A stretch of 64,000 bases of DNA, taken from NCBI GenBank assembly GCA_032622095.1, contig CP136069.1, positions 120,578,126 to 120,642,125 of the forward strand, written 5' to 3'. The notes beneath the pieces were generated by a model, which saw nothing but the letters and a program-made list of their open reading frames with translations, did no database searches and was not told where the DNA came from. A program made the translations under genes and the position numbers. The DNA is from Siphonodentalium dalli. Taxonomy: Eukaryota; Mollusca; Scaphopoda; Gadilida; Siphonodentaliidae. Shown here piece after piece: positions 12,002 through 23,599 of the stretch; position 1 is the stretch's first letter, and every line of letters begins with the position of its first letter.

Positions 12002-13148
12002 GTAAGGGTGAACATGTGTTTCTTAGTTCTTTGTTGTTCTTCGAACCTTTAAATCTTTTATTCAATCATTTAAAACATGTGACATAAGTGGTCAAATTTT
12101 AATAATCTTGAATCAAGGAATTGGCGTTGGTAGCGCAAGCATGAATTATACAGTAAATGGTTATCAACCAAGCTTAATCAGTCCATTTTGGGCTCGTATA
12201 AATTCTCATAATTTGTGAAATTGTAGAGCATTTGTTTGTATTAATGATTTGCCCTAGTTTGCATAAATGTGGTAAATGAATAAGGGATAAAGGTAAGAAA
12301 CGTCGCCTCGGTGATTCCGAAAAACCTGACAATAAGAATCGTCTGCCATATTAATGTTTATGTTCAGTTCTTTTACGAGATGGCTGAATTTAAACACTCA
12401 TATGTATCTTGAACATTACTTTGCTGATCATGTGCAAGCTATACATTATTTAAATACATACGTGCATTTACATGTATATATAGATGCATGCTACATGCAG
12501 AATGCAGCATATATCTATGTTCGACGTAAAAAGTTATCGTTCACATTATGCAATCAAGATGTCAGGCAAATTGGTTTAATTGGTTAAAAGCGCTTTTGTC
12601 ACTTAAATATGACAAAAGTAAATGTAATAGTAAGACGACATTAATTAAGTATTCAGAGTTAAAATTCGGTTAATTTAAAAATTAGTCTGCGTGCATGTGT
12701 CCGTCAAAGATTAAGTCATCTACCAATGAATCATTCTGACGAAAAATATTTGTAAATATAAAACTAACATGCAAATTATAAAGGCCCGTGAACATTATTC
12801 AAAATGTACTATACTGGGTGATTGCAATTATTCCATTTTATTTTGATTTCTTCTTATATAAGGAATGCATATTTTAACAATCGCTCCGCAGAATAAATCG
12901 TTAATTACTGATTGATATTTATTAATTTATCTTGATAAAAATAAGGGCACATGCACGGAACTATCCAGCTGAGTTCACGTATGTGCGCAATTTGCACGAA
13001 AGAAGTATACTTCATTGCATTATATTCTAGATGTACAAATGACGAGAAATGTTATAATCTTCCAAGTCAAACCCTTGGTTAATTCAGTTGATTTACTTAT
13101 GTTATATAGCACGGGGAACTTAGTTGAGATAACGAGCTGCTTTAACTT

Positions 13149-13383
13149 TTAACCCTTTCTATACTAAATGGATTCTCCCAGTTAGTTCAAAATGTACATC
13201 GGAATGGTCTATTATTCAGTTGGAGGGGTGATAAAAGCAGACGACAGATAAATAAAAGTGCAGAAGGAGTCCTATTTAATCAGGGAAATGTTTAGATAAT
13301 AAATTTGTTTGTTAAACTTATTATCTCAACATTTCCTATGGGATAACTACTCAGCAATGATGCTTTAGCATAGAAATGGTTAA
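13149..13383. mobile_element. TTAA-type MITE, family A, in intron 1
   Basis: The element is bounded by TTAA-CCCTTTCTAT on the left and ATAGAAATGG-TTAA on the right. This fits a piggyBac-type target site (TTAA) with terminal CCC/GGG inverted repeats carrying one mismatch. The centre is a hairpin, 'ggaaatgtttagataataa' paired with 'ttattatctcaacatttcc'. A 'cagacgacagataaataaa.gtgcagaaggagtcctatttaat' body recurs in other copies (14779, 20286 inverted, 60848). It is non-autonomous and has no coding capacity. Confidence 0.75.
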
Positions 13384-14778
13384 TAATAATCTTACACTTG
13401 CAGAGTAATTGGAATTGTTAAATTACTATTTAGTGCAACAAGACTCGGACACGGTTCCAAAAAAAAGCAAGCATTGCGCGAATAAATACTTTCGGAGAAT
13501 CGTATTCGTTAAAATAAAATATCTCGTTTCGAGCATTATTACGTGTACCATATATATGTAGTCAGACCAAATTATTGAGTGATAAATGACGAACATGAGT
13601 GATAAGAAATCTCCATTTGGTTGGGTTTGGTCAGAATTGATGGAATCAGAGTCCATTTGGTGGCGACAAAATCTTGAATAATGACTCGACTTTTTGTGTC
13701 ACATTTTGAAATTGAATATATGGACAAAGAAATGATTAAAAATCTAATGTAAATTTTATAATTTTGAATTAAGCAAACTTAAATAGCATATACATTTTCA
13801 AGATACACGCAGAAAGGTCATATGCTGTAGTACATTGTATGTATACTCACTCAATGTCATGCAGTTAATATACGTTCACTTTCATGAAATTTGATAAATT
13901 CCTGAATGACAGAATATATTTTGTATTGTTTTGTTGCTAATTGGGGCGGTGAAATGCCACGAGTTACAGCACGAATCATGCTTCCACTATATTTACAGAC
14001 TAATTTCGGTTGTATGATAAGTTATAGAATTACAGAAATCTCACTGCGCATGTAGTAAACAGTGAGGTATATGTGCATTTCATAAGTAGTTTTTGACGTT
14101 CACATATTGGCACACATATGGCACACTACGACGAATCGGCTATATTAAACAGAGTTCAACGTGAACCAATATTGCATCCAACAAATTGAGGAATGCACAC
14201 ATTTGATTCTACCCTTTTTACGGAACTGACCCTTTATAAACTACAAACACAGTTAGGCAGCTCACATATGGGTTTGAAATTGGAGATATAATGTTAAAAA
14301 AAAAAAAAAAAACGTCGTGTTTGATTAAAATAAAAAATGTTAATGTATTATTGTAATTTGGAGGAAACATGCTCTCTGCGGAAATACAAAAATCTCGTTT
14401 CTTAGAAAACTGCCCCACTTTTTTTCTAAGATTGACAGTTTGATCTAGTTTACTATATTCGATTTCCGTAACAGCCTGAGATGTAAGATGTTTTGTTTTA
14501 CAGAAATATTTAAATATATCAAAATATACGTTAGCAGTCGAAATTAAACCTCGCATATGTAGCTCAATTTTTGAGTGTATCAAATGAGTTACTACTGACT
14601 GAATTTCGGCGGAATCAACTATCTTCATAATACAGGAAGCGATGCCACAGGGCACTGTCAATCAGCATAATTATGAAACAAGTTGCAAGTGGAAAGTTAA
14701 ATTATTGTATTATAAAAGACTGGAGAAACAATTTGGTTATCACTTTAAAGATGATCTAGCTCTTCCCGCGGCAGCGGC

Positions 14779-15005
14779 TTAACCCTTTCCATACTAAATG
14801 GATTCTCCCATGCAGTCAGTTAAAAATTGTACATCGGAATGTTCTATTATTCATTTGGAGAAACGTTAAGGCGGTGAAAGCAGACGAGAAATAAATAACA
14901 GTGCAGAAGGAGCCCTATTTATTGAGGGAAATGTATAGATAATAAGTTCAACAAATGTCGTTGAACTTATTATCTGAACACAACTACTCATTAATGATGC
15001 TTTAG
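14779..15005. mobile_element. TTAA-type MITE, family A, second copy in intron 1
   Basis: It starts TTAACCCTTTCCATACT and shares 'aaatggattctcccatgcag', the 'cagacgagaaataaataa' body and the 'gatgctttagtata' right part with the copy at 13149. The inner hairpin is 'agataataagttcaac/gttgaacttattatct'. The right terminus appears eroded. Confidence 0.7.
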
Positions 15006-15504
15006 TATATAAATTATTAGTATATATATACAACTACTTTTCAATTCACGTTTCAAAAAACAATTATCGCCAAAAGCACCTAAGGAAATCATCTGGTGTT
15101 GCACGTATATGTTTTAAAAGAGAGATTTCTAATAAAAAATGCTACACTGTTCTAAAAATAGTCAAATTTTCTGTCCAGGTTCATAGAACATAATTGGAGA
15201 AGAAACATAGTTCTATTTGACAGAAGCTCCTGTTGCTTGTTCTCTCTGACTTGAAATTAAATATTGTATATCCCAAAACATACACAGAACGTTCAGGGAA
15301 GAGATACACTAACGCCCTAAGTAATCGACTCCATAACCACAGCAGAATTATGGGTAACTTTACAGGATTTATTCGGAAATATGGATTGTTGCCATTCATG
15401 GGAAAGCTCTCCGCTTGTTGCCATTCATCGGAAAGCTCTATCCTCGATTAATTAGGGAATTACTGTACACCGTCTTTAATTCACCCATGTTCTCTGTTTC
15501 ACAG

Positions 15505-15727
15505 ATGGTGATTCTCACAGCGACATCTCGTCGCCTCACGAGGACAGCGCATCGATGCGAGCACGGAAGGCGAGAAAGGCGAGAACAGCGTTCACAGACC
15601 ACCAACTCAACGTGCTGGAGAAAAACTTCGAAAGGCAGAAATATCTCAGCGTTCAGGACCGAATGGAACTCGCTGCAAAACTAAACCTCACAGACACCCA
15701 AGTCAAAACCTGGTATCAGAACAGAAG
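15505..15727 (+). CDS. BarH-like (BARHL): BarH-like homeobox factor, coding exon 2 (end of codon 143 to the second base of codon 217; most of the homeodomain)
   Basis: The exon follows a pyrimidine-rich acceptor (CTCTGTTTCACAG). It opens with an acidic/Ser stretch ([15 protein letters not shown]), the type of linker that precedes the homeodomain in BARHL proteins, then an Arg/Lys/Ala-rich N-terminal arm. The homeodomain spans residues about 165-224. Visible landmarks are Arg-5 (R169), Phe-8 (F172), the block [20 protein letters not shown], and helix 3 VKTWYQNRR with Trp-48 (W212), Tyr-49 (Y213), Gln-50 (Q214) and Asn-51 (N215). Tyr in place of the usual Phe at position 49 is the BarH/BarX hallmark; the block after the homeodomain in exon 3 decides for BarH over BarX. 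Gln-50 predicts TAAT-type target sites. The exon ends AACAGAAG before GTACGC, splitting an Arg codon in helix 3, and exon 3 restores the frame. Confidence 0.96.
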
Positions 15728-16868
15728 GTACGCCAACTGTTGCTTAATACATTTATAAATGCATATATGCGAGTTGAGTCGAACGTCAGACCTACAGAGT
15801 TAAACACGAATTCGTTGGCCAGATCCATAGTTGGACACATTTCGCACATTGAACTACTACTGATAAGAATTAGTTATAGGGTAATACGTCAATAGAAATT
15901 GTGTTCTTTCCTCCAGTTGTCGCTTAACCATATCCGTTGTTACGATTATAAGGTTTCGTGAAGCCAGGCATGGGCACGTGAGCGTTAATTGCGTGCAATC
16001 ATCGAGCCAACCACTGACTATGACGTCATAACAACATAATTAAGTACAAAGTAATCACGGTAAACAGAAACATATTAGTTTACTGCGAGTGGCAATAATT
16101 TTCAACTGGACTATTTTTTTTTGGACCGTCCGAAATACTTACGCCTACTATTACTAATTCTGATCAGTATTGTAGTTCATTGTTCGAAAGATGCCCATTA
16201 CTTCATCGAAAATACAACAATCACACATACATATATTTTGTAATGTTCTAAATAATCGTCTTACTTCACTTGGTGTCCTTTTAGCCCAGGTGGGTGATTC
16301 GTCAAAAATAAGCACTTCTAGACATCCTAATTTATAATGTCACATCAACATGCTTCATCCACATCTTAGTATATCACAGAGGAAAAGCTTCACTCCGTTA
16401 TGATTTATTTCTCACATTGTGTTGCACCCTATAAAATATGGATGCAAGTTCAACTGTCAGTCTGTATAGAAAGAAGACATGTCAGCCTGTCGCATTTGAA
16501 GATTGTCCGATATACGAACAAGTTGCTTCCGTACTATATATGACGATACAGGTTGAGATATATGGATGCGTTGCATGTCGCATGAAGTTAGTTCCGCCAA
16601 TCAACCTATCAAGCATTCAATCCCCAAGTGAATGCAGATACCGTACACGTGTACACATATATGTGTATAGTATGTCATCCATACATTATGTGCTCTTGAA
16701 TGGAGACATGGTCAACCCATGCATATACGTGTATATGAAGGTGTGTTCACGCTCGAACAAACACATGTATGGAGGTTTTATAAAATTACATAATGGCATA
16801 ATCGGTAATAAGCTATATGAAACTTGGACAAAACATGACATAACCATTTTTTTCGTTTCTTTTTACAG
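15728..16868 (+). other. Intron 2 of the BarH-like gene, splitting the homeodomain (phase 2, 1141 bp)
   Basis: It begins GTACGC and ends TTCGTTTCTTTTTACAG. The open frame that enters exon 3 runs back to 16438 within the intron, but that upstream part lacks any family similarity and would break the homeodomain, so I treat it as intronic. The first 400 bases hold a CRE-like TGACGTCA (about 16021-16028) and TAATTA motifs and look repeat-free. A regulatory role for them is speculative. Confidence 0.88.
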
Positions 16869-17064
16869 AACCAAATGGAAGCGACAGACAGCGGTGGGGT
16901 TGGAGTTGTTAGCCGAAGCCGGGAATTATGCAGCTGTACAAAGACTTTTACAGACGAACCCATTTTGGAGTTCCTATTATCCTCAGGCATCGTGCGTTCT
17001 CACGGGTCTACGGCCTACCCAGACGCTACCTCGATATGGCGTCGCTGGTGCACCATGGCCCTGA
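16869..17064 (+). CDS. BarH-like (BARHL): BarH-like homeobox factor, coding exon 3 (end of homeodomain, conserved C-terminal block, stop)
   Basis: The exon begins directly after TTTTTACAG and completes the split Arg codon, giving TKWKRQT, the end of helix 3 (homeodomain positions 54-60). Next comes [20 protein letters not shown] (residues 225-244), a block that is very strongly conserved after the homeodomain in BarH1/BarH2 and BARHL1/2 and absent from BarX. This makes the BarH assignment firm. The tail ([10 protein letters not shown] to the final AGAPWP) is short and lineage-specific; it ends with TGA at 17062-17064. The total of 281 residues is somewhat shorter than vertebrate BARHL1/2, which have longer N-terminal regions. 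No AATAAA was seen in the next ~750 bases; an ATTAAA at about 17830 is a possible poly(A) signal. The assignment rests on family knowledge, not a search. Confidence 0.95.
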
Positions 17065-18950
17065 ATTAGCACACGTGACTAAGATCTGCGGTCTATCAAG
17101 ACCCTCCATACAGAGTTCCAGACTCTCAGGGGTGAGCCGAAGTGCAATATGAATTTTAGGCATGCGCTCCTACATGAATCTCGGCCAGATTACGTACGCG
17201 CTGTCTGGTTATAGATGTTACATACTGTAACAATCCACACACCATGACGGACTTTTCTGGTGGGGAAACTTGTCAGTGATTGTTAACAGTATCTTGGACT
17301 TACAGAAATTAGTAATGGCGACAGTGTGTCGGCGGTAACAAATTGTCGAACTTTGGACATGTGCGGAATCCCAGACCTTAAGAGTGGCTTCCCTGAACAC
17401 AAGGAAACAGCATATTAAATAACGGTGACGATGATTCTAGGAAAATAGCACATGGCATCGTCTTGACTGCACATGTAGTTTTTGAAGACATTCTCTTTGA
17501 ACTATAATGCGGGGATTGACATCAGATTGTGCGGGCGGTGGGTGGTCACTTTTGGTAATATTGTGCATTCTATCCACAGTGAAGTCTTAGGACGTAAATT
17601 AGTCCACTCCTCATATATTGAAGCAACGATATTTAAAAATGGGACCATAAATATAAACCAGTATTATCCCCACCGATTTCACTAGCTGGTTTTCGTCGAA
17701 GAGAACTTGGACAAAACTAAAATATAACTGTCGTTCAGAAACCGCAATGAATCGCTTGCGATTTCCTATTCATTTGCCTCTTATTTTGTGATTTACATGT
17801 GTTCAAGGTTTTTGGTATTCAATAATTCCATTAAATTTCAAAGTTCGATGCCAGTTTTGTCTATAATAGGACGACGGCATAGATTGACTGCCATTTCCTA
17901 TTTAATTTCAATTAAGTATATTTGTTTTGTTGATATTAATTTATTATTTTGCTGTAAATGTTTTGATGATGTTGTTATAAAATTTATCCGAAAAAAAAAA
18001 TCATCTTCCAACGTTTCTTCCCAATCTAGAACAAACACATAAGTATCCCAATACGTCCCTAGTGAAAATCAGCGATCTATTCTGAATTACAATGATCAGT
18101 CATCCTGGAGAAACACTGCCTCGTTCACAATTACAATCATGCATTCGTTTTAGATCATGTTCACACATTGGTAAATTTCTCCCAGTATTGCTGAGGCAAC
18201 TCACCGTAGAGTCCTGCACATGTATAGTTATTATATGCTTGGATATAAACGACAGACTTAAACGAAGATGTTCCACCGTTTACTCTATATATAAGCAGTG
18301 AGGTGTCTGGATTATCCATAAGTTATATCTGCAGCAGACATTTGCCCGAAATTAACATCCAATTATCTGGCAAATAATAATCGTATAATCACTGGTGGCA
18401 TTTCATGGGTCAACGACTGGATATAACAATTAAACATATATAATTCCGAAATTTAACATAGATATAGCTTGTCAATTTGTGATGAATTTCATGGTAATTT
18501 GTCAGATAATTTTGCTAGCTGCGTGAACGTACCATTAGCGTACGTTCTCGCAGCAGGCTAGATTGCCTGCAAAATGTTCATAAATGGCTATATTGTTGCA
18601 CTCGTTTGAATGATAATTTATAGAAGTAAAATATATGTATCTTCTTTTGTTTTACCGCTTGTCTGAGTGAAGAAATGCAACGACTTATTGCAAGATTAAT
18701 TATTGCCAGGTATTTGAAGCCTTCAAGTATTTCGGACAAAGTTGTGTAACAACCTAATGAAATAAATAGATCCCATTGCACATGCAGTAAACTGTTGGAC
18801 ATGTGGGTTGTAGTAGTTTGTCACGTACAACTTAGCACACTGCAGCACTCTATGCCGAATTACCTGCAAAATTGACAGGCAAACTTGCCAGCTGTGTGAA
18901 CGTAGCATTACAAGGTATGTTTAGTCAAGTTTAAATGTGAAGTCATTATT
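17065..18950 (+). other. 3' UTR / downstream flank of the BarH-like gene, otherwise featureless
   Basis: The first several hundred bases are probably 3' UTR. After about 17.9 kb the sequence is AT-rich. Short open frames here show no domain, and I see no repeats that I can delimit. Confidence 0.35.
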
Positions 18951-18956
18951 TCACTT

Positions 18957-19218
18957 TAACCCTTCCATGACTGTAGCTTTTTGAAATTTTGCGAAAAACC
19001 TGTGCCAATGCATTCTCTTATATATGCGAGTCTCCCATAGAAAGCCTCGCACATATAAGAGAATAGATTGGCCTAACAATATTTACATTGACCTTGTAAG
19101 CCATTGCATTCTCTTATATATGCGAGGCTTCCTATGTTAGATTCGTGTATATAAGCGAATACACTGGCACATGATCTGTAATGCTGCGCTAGCGCATCTC
19201 CCATCATGAACGGGTTAA
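18957..19218. mobile_element. TTAA-type MITE, family B (paired 'ttctcttatatatgcgag' hairpins)
   Basis: Bounded by TTAACCCTTCCATGAC and CATGAACGGGTTAA, which are inverted repeats with a TTAA target. Inside are two hairpin blocks built from 'caatgcattctcttatatat' plus 'gcgag' and its inverse, linked by 'attggcctaacaatatttac'. Other copies lie at 20938-21405, 26105-26300 and 40862-40995. Confidence 0.72.
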
Positions 19219-19388
19219 AACAGCAACGATTTATCAAGCACCCGGATGTCGTGATCATTAATTCGAACCATTATATTTTACAACCCAAGAAACTCTTGCT
19301 GTGCTATATCGACATGACGACACAAATCCCATGTGTAGTATAAATAACCGTTAGCAACCTAACTTATTTATATTGCCTCTTCTGTCTG

Positions 19389-19570
19389 GTTAACCCTTTC
19401 TCAACTAGATGTGCTCTCCCAGCAGTTATAACTGCATATATTGGAAAGGTCCTTTGTTTATCTGGACATTCGAAAAATAGAAGGTCGAACCCGCATGGCG
19501 AGATCTTCTAGTCTCCGAATGTCCAGTCGCGAACCCATGGCATTAGCTGACTTAAAACAGTTTTGAAATT
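19389..19570. mobile_element. TTAA-type MITE related to family A, partial
   Basis: It starts TTAACCCTTTCTCAACTAGA with a 'ctctcccagcagttataact' phrase, like family A. It contains a hairpin, 'tctggacattcg' with 'cgaatgtccag'. The right end is not clear. 19570-20285 shows only short frames and nothing recognised. Confidence 0.45.
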
Positions 19571-20285
19571 ACAAGGATGAAGTACTTTCATACCAATCAA
19601 CAATTCCTATAAATCTCGACAAATGAGACACATCAGAACGTTTCCCTGTATAAATAATAGTCCTTAGCTGAGAATAACAAAACCATGCCCATTGACACGG
19701 TTCATGCTATTAGAGATTGTGTCCTTTGTCGCTGAACATGCTGGAGACGCAACTGTAAAAAAAATCGCCTATGCGACATCGAAATTAAACGTCGACGTGC
19801 GTAGACAGACAAGTTTAGTTTTTGCGCTGTTTGAAGTAGATTCTGTTTATTTATATGCGCAATACACATGTAGTCGGTTGACGTACTTATCTGGAATTTG
19901 GGCAACTTATGTCAATAAAATATTGTTTGATACGAACTCCGATTTCATCACGTTACACAAGCTCCCATTCTATACGGCCCGCTATCATTCTGGTTTATGT
20001 TACACGTTGATATATGCAAATGAGAGACACACACATATCAACACGCACTGAATTGCGTATGGTTCAAGAACTATGCAAATGTTGTTTATCGTAGGCGGAG
20101 TAATAAACACTAGCTCTCTTAGTTGGAATTCGTTAGAGACATTGACAATCAGATAACGTAGTGTACATTCAGTTCGGGATAGAACAAAGGAGCTGGGTTT
20201 TAAGAAAAAAATATGCAGATGAAAGCCAATACAGTTGCAGAACTATTCATATTTATTTGATGGAAATTATGGAATTTAATATCTG

Positions 20286-20498
20286 ACATTTCCCAAGGCA
20301 ATGAGTATTAGTAAAGAAAGGGTTATTTTTCACACAAATTGCAAATCAAGCTTCAACGCACTGAAAAGTTATTTTCAGTGCGTTGTCGGAAATGTCGAAT
20401 TTTTCATCTGCACATTTCCCTCAATAAACACGACTCCTTCTGCACCGTTAGTATCTGTCGTCTAGATATATTACATGTATATTACCGAGACCTAATTA
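20286..20498. mobile_element. MITE family A, inverted copy
   Basis: Reverse-orientation body: 'aaagaaagggtta', a perfect hairpin 'cgcactgaaaa' / 'ttttcagtgcg', then 'ctcaataaacacgactcctt' and 'ctgcaccgttagtatctgtc', the inverse of the family A body. Confidence 0.6.
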
Positions 20499-20499
20499 A

Positions 20500-20712
20500 A
20501 GGGTGACAATGTGCAAAGATAATCAACAAGGCGGCCTAAAGATGACACAAATTAAAGAATTAATCGGAACCATGACAATAACATGGCTCAGGAGATTTAC
20601 CATAATACACCCAAAATGGATAAATATTCCCCCACCCGATATATTATCTGATGCATTATTCCTCACATACGATGGAAAATACCTCGAATCCATAAGGGTA
20701 CACTCATAAACC
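20500..20712 (+). pseudogene. LINE fragment: C-terminal end of a non-LTR retrotransposon polyprotein
   Basis: An open frame from a stop just before 20500 to TAA at 20707-20709 reads DNQQGGLKMTQIKELIGTMT, then ITWLRRF, a Trp-containing 'PKWINI' segment and a final 'YDGKYLESI'. The phrase GGLKM..IK......ITWLRR is the pattern seen at the C-terminus, after the reverse transcriptase, of many invertebrate LINE ORF2 proteins. About 68 residues remain and the start is cut by the neighbouring MITE. This is a dead 5'-truncated scrap. The assignment is motif-based. Confidence 0.65.
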
Positions 20713-20937
20713 CATTGTGATGTGACGTCATTACGGTTTGGACAGATTTACCCAAGACACTACCCAGTGACCATTCATATCTAAACTCAAATACACTATG
20801 AAACAGCGATACTATTAACGTAATCAAGCACTCAATTGATATACAGGGATGGACGCGAAAATGGCGTGATATCTGTGAGTGACCTTATTCCGACAACGAA
20901 CTCCCAACTGTAGCTAGGATGAAAGAAATGTATGATA

Positions 20938-21405
20938 TATGTGACCCGCCATATAAAATCCAGTCGGAAGTCGGGATTTTTTTTTACCCTGTGCCAATGC
21001 ATTCTCTTATATATGCGAGTCGACCATAGGCCGCCTCGCATATATAAGAGAATGCATTGGCCTAACAATTTTTTATCATTTTTTTTAAATAAATGTTTCT
21101 GAAATTTTTTAGGACATAAAATCGAAAACAGCCATTACCCTGCAGGGAGCCCCACACATATATAGAAGCATATAGAAGAGTGTCGTCTGCTCATGTTTAT
21201 CTGGGGCTCTGTATGGGTGAAATTATAAAATTGTTAAAGAATATAAGAAAAAATTATTAAAATTGTAAAAAATTGTTAGGCCAATGCATTCTCTTATATA
21301 TGCGAGGCGACATATGGTCGACTCGCATATATAAGAGAATGCATTGGCACAGGATAAAAAAAATCCCGACTTCCGACTGGATTGGATATGGCGGGTCACA
21401 TATCG
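20938..21405. mobile_element. Large inverted-repeat element containing two family B hairpin blocks
   Basis: Left arm about 20938-21081 and right arm about 21262-21405 are inverse copies. They share 'tgtgacccgccatat', 'cagtcggaagtcgggattt', 'tgtgccaatgcattctctta' and 'attggcctaacaattttt'. Outer ends are TATGTGACCCGCC and GGCGGGTCACATA. The ~180-bp centre contains 'ctgcagggagccccacacat'. Each arm itself folds through the TATATATGCGAG hairpins, so the whole is a palindrome of palindromes. The open frames at 20832-21068, 21223-21441 and 21273-21467 are by-products. Confidence 0.75.
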
Positions 21406-21898
21406 ACAAACTCCATTACAATCCATATCATCAACAAACAATTCATCAAGCTGTCACACCTGCTTGACCAAAGACTATCAAACAAATCAAGACCCCTGAT
21501 TTCCGGGCAGTTGTCATTGATTCTAGAAAGTAATGGGGGTTGCACATATTGTTAATACATTCTCATATCGGTTAAAACAACAAAAACCTTCCTCAATACA
21601 GTAACGGACATTATAACTTGGACATAACAATGTTCAAATACCATGGGCATTTACATTCTCACTGCCATTAAAATCACTATCTGACACCAGGTTGCGATGG
21701 TTACAGTTCGGCACAAAGCTGCATAAATAGCAGCATTTTGGCGACCAAACAATTACTCCATAAGTTGAGAATTACTAACGATAGTGACTATATTATATAT
21801 CAAATGATAGACTCAATATCTACATTGTTTAGACTGTCCTATAGTATCAAGTTATTTTTAAAGAACAGTACAATAATGGATGAACCACAATATACTAG

Positions 21899-22224
21899 AG
21901 GGGGCCTCGGTGGCTCAGTCGGTTAGGAGTACAACTCAAATCCGTCTGACCCTCCTGCGCTGGCGATGAGGGTTCAAATCCATATGTTTCCATCGTGGAC
22001 TTTGTAACTCGAAATTTCTATCTGGTGGAGTTGCAAATTACTCGCCGATGGCCAGTTAAAGTGGTTTGCCGCGCATGGTCGACGAGTTTATCAGCCATTT
22101 AAATAACTGTTAGATTGGCCGTATGTGTGGGGATTTCTTCCACCACTAAAACTGGCAATGTCATGATATGGCCTTAGCTGCTGAAAGCGACACTAAACCC
22201 CAATTAATCAATCAATCAACCAAC
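21899..22224 (+). mobile_element. tRNA-derived SINE with (AATC)n tail
   Basis: The head resembles a tRNA gene with RNA polymerase III promoter boxes: box A TGGCTCAGTCGG at 21911-21922 and box B GGTTCAAATCC at about 21971-21981, about 50 bp apart. A ~220-bp body follows and ends 'gcgacactaaaccccaatta' with an AATC-AATC-AATC tail. The head does not form a clean tRNA, so it is a SINE and not a tRNA gene. Such SINEs with AATC tails are common in molluscs (general knowledge). Confidence 0.85.
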
Positions 22225-23599
22225 ATACTAGATATCCAACTTACAAAATTTAACAAATTATTCGGCGTTTCGCCAATACAAAGCCAATACAAAAGAACAT
22301 GATTTTAATTATATTAAAATGCTATATTTATAAAACAAAATTAGACCACATTGAGTTATCTTTTTTTAAGCTTTTTGGAACGAATTAGTAAGCCGAACTT
22401 ATAGAAAAACGATCAATGCTTTGAGAGGCGATATGCTGTTGAAATGTCAGGAAGAGTATGGTACTTTGACAAAAGCGTTAGCTCCATAAGGCAATCAAAA
22501 CAAACTTGATATAAAAAACAGTTACCATCAATACAAGAACTGGAATCACCTACCAATCCAACATATGTGCTGTTTTTAATGATATGTCTGTACTCACAAA
22601 CTGGCATTAAATGCCATTATATATGATGCTTTTGACAGACGAATGCATGTTTATGTTACATCGTTTATAAAAACTGATCGATAGACTGTATGGTGTTGCA
22701 AGGAGAATGAATGGTTAGTATGCAATGACCCAGCCCACCCCAACATGTGATCTCACTATAGTTATTAAAATGGTTGGTTTGCAATGCTTACATAAATGAT
22801 TGAGTGACATCACTGTATATAATTATATAGTTTTCATAAATTATCTAAATACATAAAAACAAAGATTACCGGTAGGCTACATCCCTACAAATCAATAATA
22901 CACCATTCCGATATCCACTCTTTAACTTGGTGGGAGAATCTATTCAGTATAGAAAAGGTATAAGTTCACACGCTGTTACACTGTCCTCGTGACAATCTGG
23001 CAATCGGTCTGTCCCAATGACCTCGTTCCCCGCAACATTCTCGTTTGCAACGGGCATTTTCTGTATTGTTTACCATCCGATGATCTGTCGTGGGTGGTTG
23101 GCTGGTTCTCAGGTGCTGGTTAAATTTATGCTACATTTTGGTATATTTGCGTGACAACTTCGTGGACATTTCGTTGAATATGGATGAATTAATGCACATT
23201 TTTTATTACAAAGTATGTGCATTTTGTTTTATGTGGTTCGAACCATGAAAATCTTACAATTGTTTGTACGGGCTAGGACTGAAGATTCTCGTCCTTCATT
23301 TGGGGTATCTTTGTTACCAAAAACGTGGATTGGTTATAGCAAAGCTCATAATCGTTGGGGTTGAGTTATAGTATGAACAAAATTGGGATATGGCCACGCT
23401 ATAATTGATTCTTATACTACATGTACATCTTAATTCGATGAACAGCACTCATTGGATGATAGCTGTGTGATTGTAATCGCTGACCGTACTGCTACTGTAA
23501 ATGACAACTTACGAGCAAGGCCAGTATCCATGGCTAGGATAGAAGCGCTCATTTTAGCTTAACTTCAAGTTTGAGCTATTGCAATGGGTTGGCGTTCAC
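22225..23599. other. No recognised gene; a MITE family A scrap at about 22920-22964
   Basis: 'ggtgggagaatctattcagt' followed by 'atagaaaaggt' is the inverse of the left end of family A. The minus-strand frame at 22413-22607 has several Cys residues but no recognisable family. The rest is AT-rich. Confidence 0.4.

Larger units (their letters stand above)
12002..15504 (+). other. Intron 1 of the BarH-like gene (phase 1, 3503 bp)
   Basis: It begins GTAAGG at 12002 and ends TTTCACAG at 15504. The intron is AT-rich and contains two copies of the TTAA-type MITE family A (13149-13383 and from about 14779). An antisense open frame at 14218-14661 contains a run of Phe codons created by a homopolymer and looks fortuitous. 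I see no coding exon inside the intron. Confidence 0.85.

Noticed and set aside
12002-12087. Read-through of exon 1 to give a 170-residue protein without homeodomain
   Set aside because: A consensus GTAAGG donor lies at the point where family-like sequence ends, and exon 2 continues the BarH linker in frame.
14218-14661. 147-codon antisense gene in intron 1
   Set aside because: AT-rich frame with a homopolymer-encoded Phe run, no domain and no splice or promoter support.
16438-16868. Extension of exon 3 upstream as an alternative protein start
   Set aside because: The frame is intronic: a good acceptor at 16868 restores the homeodomain exactly, and the upstream residues have no family match.
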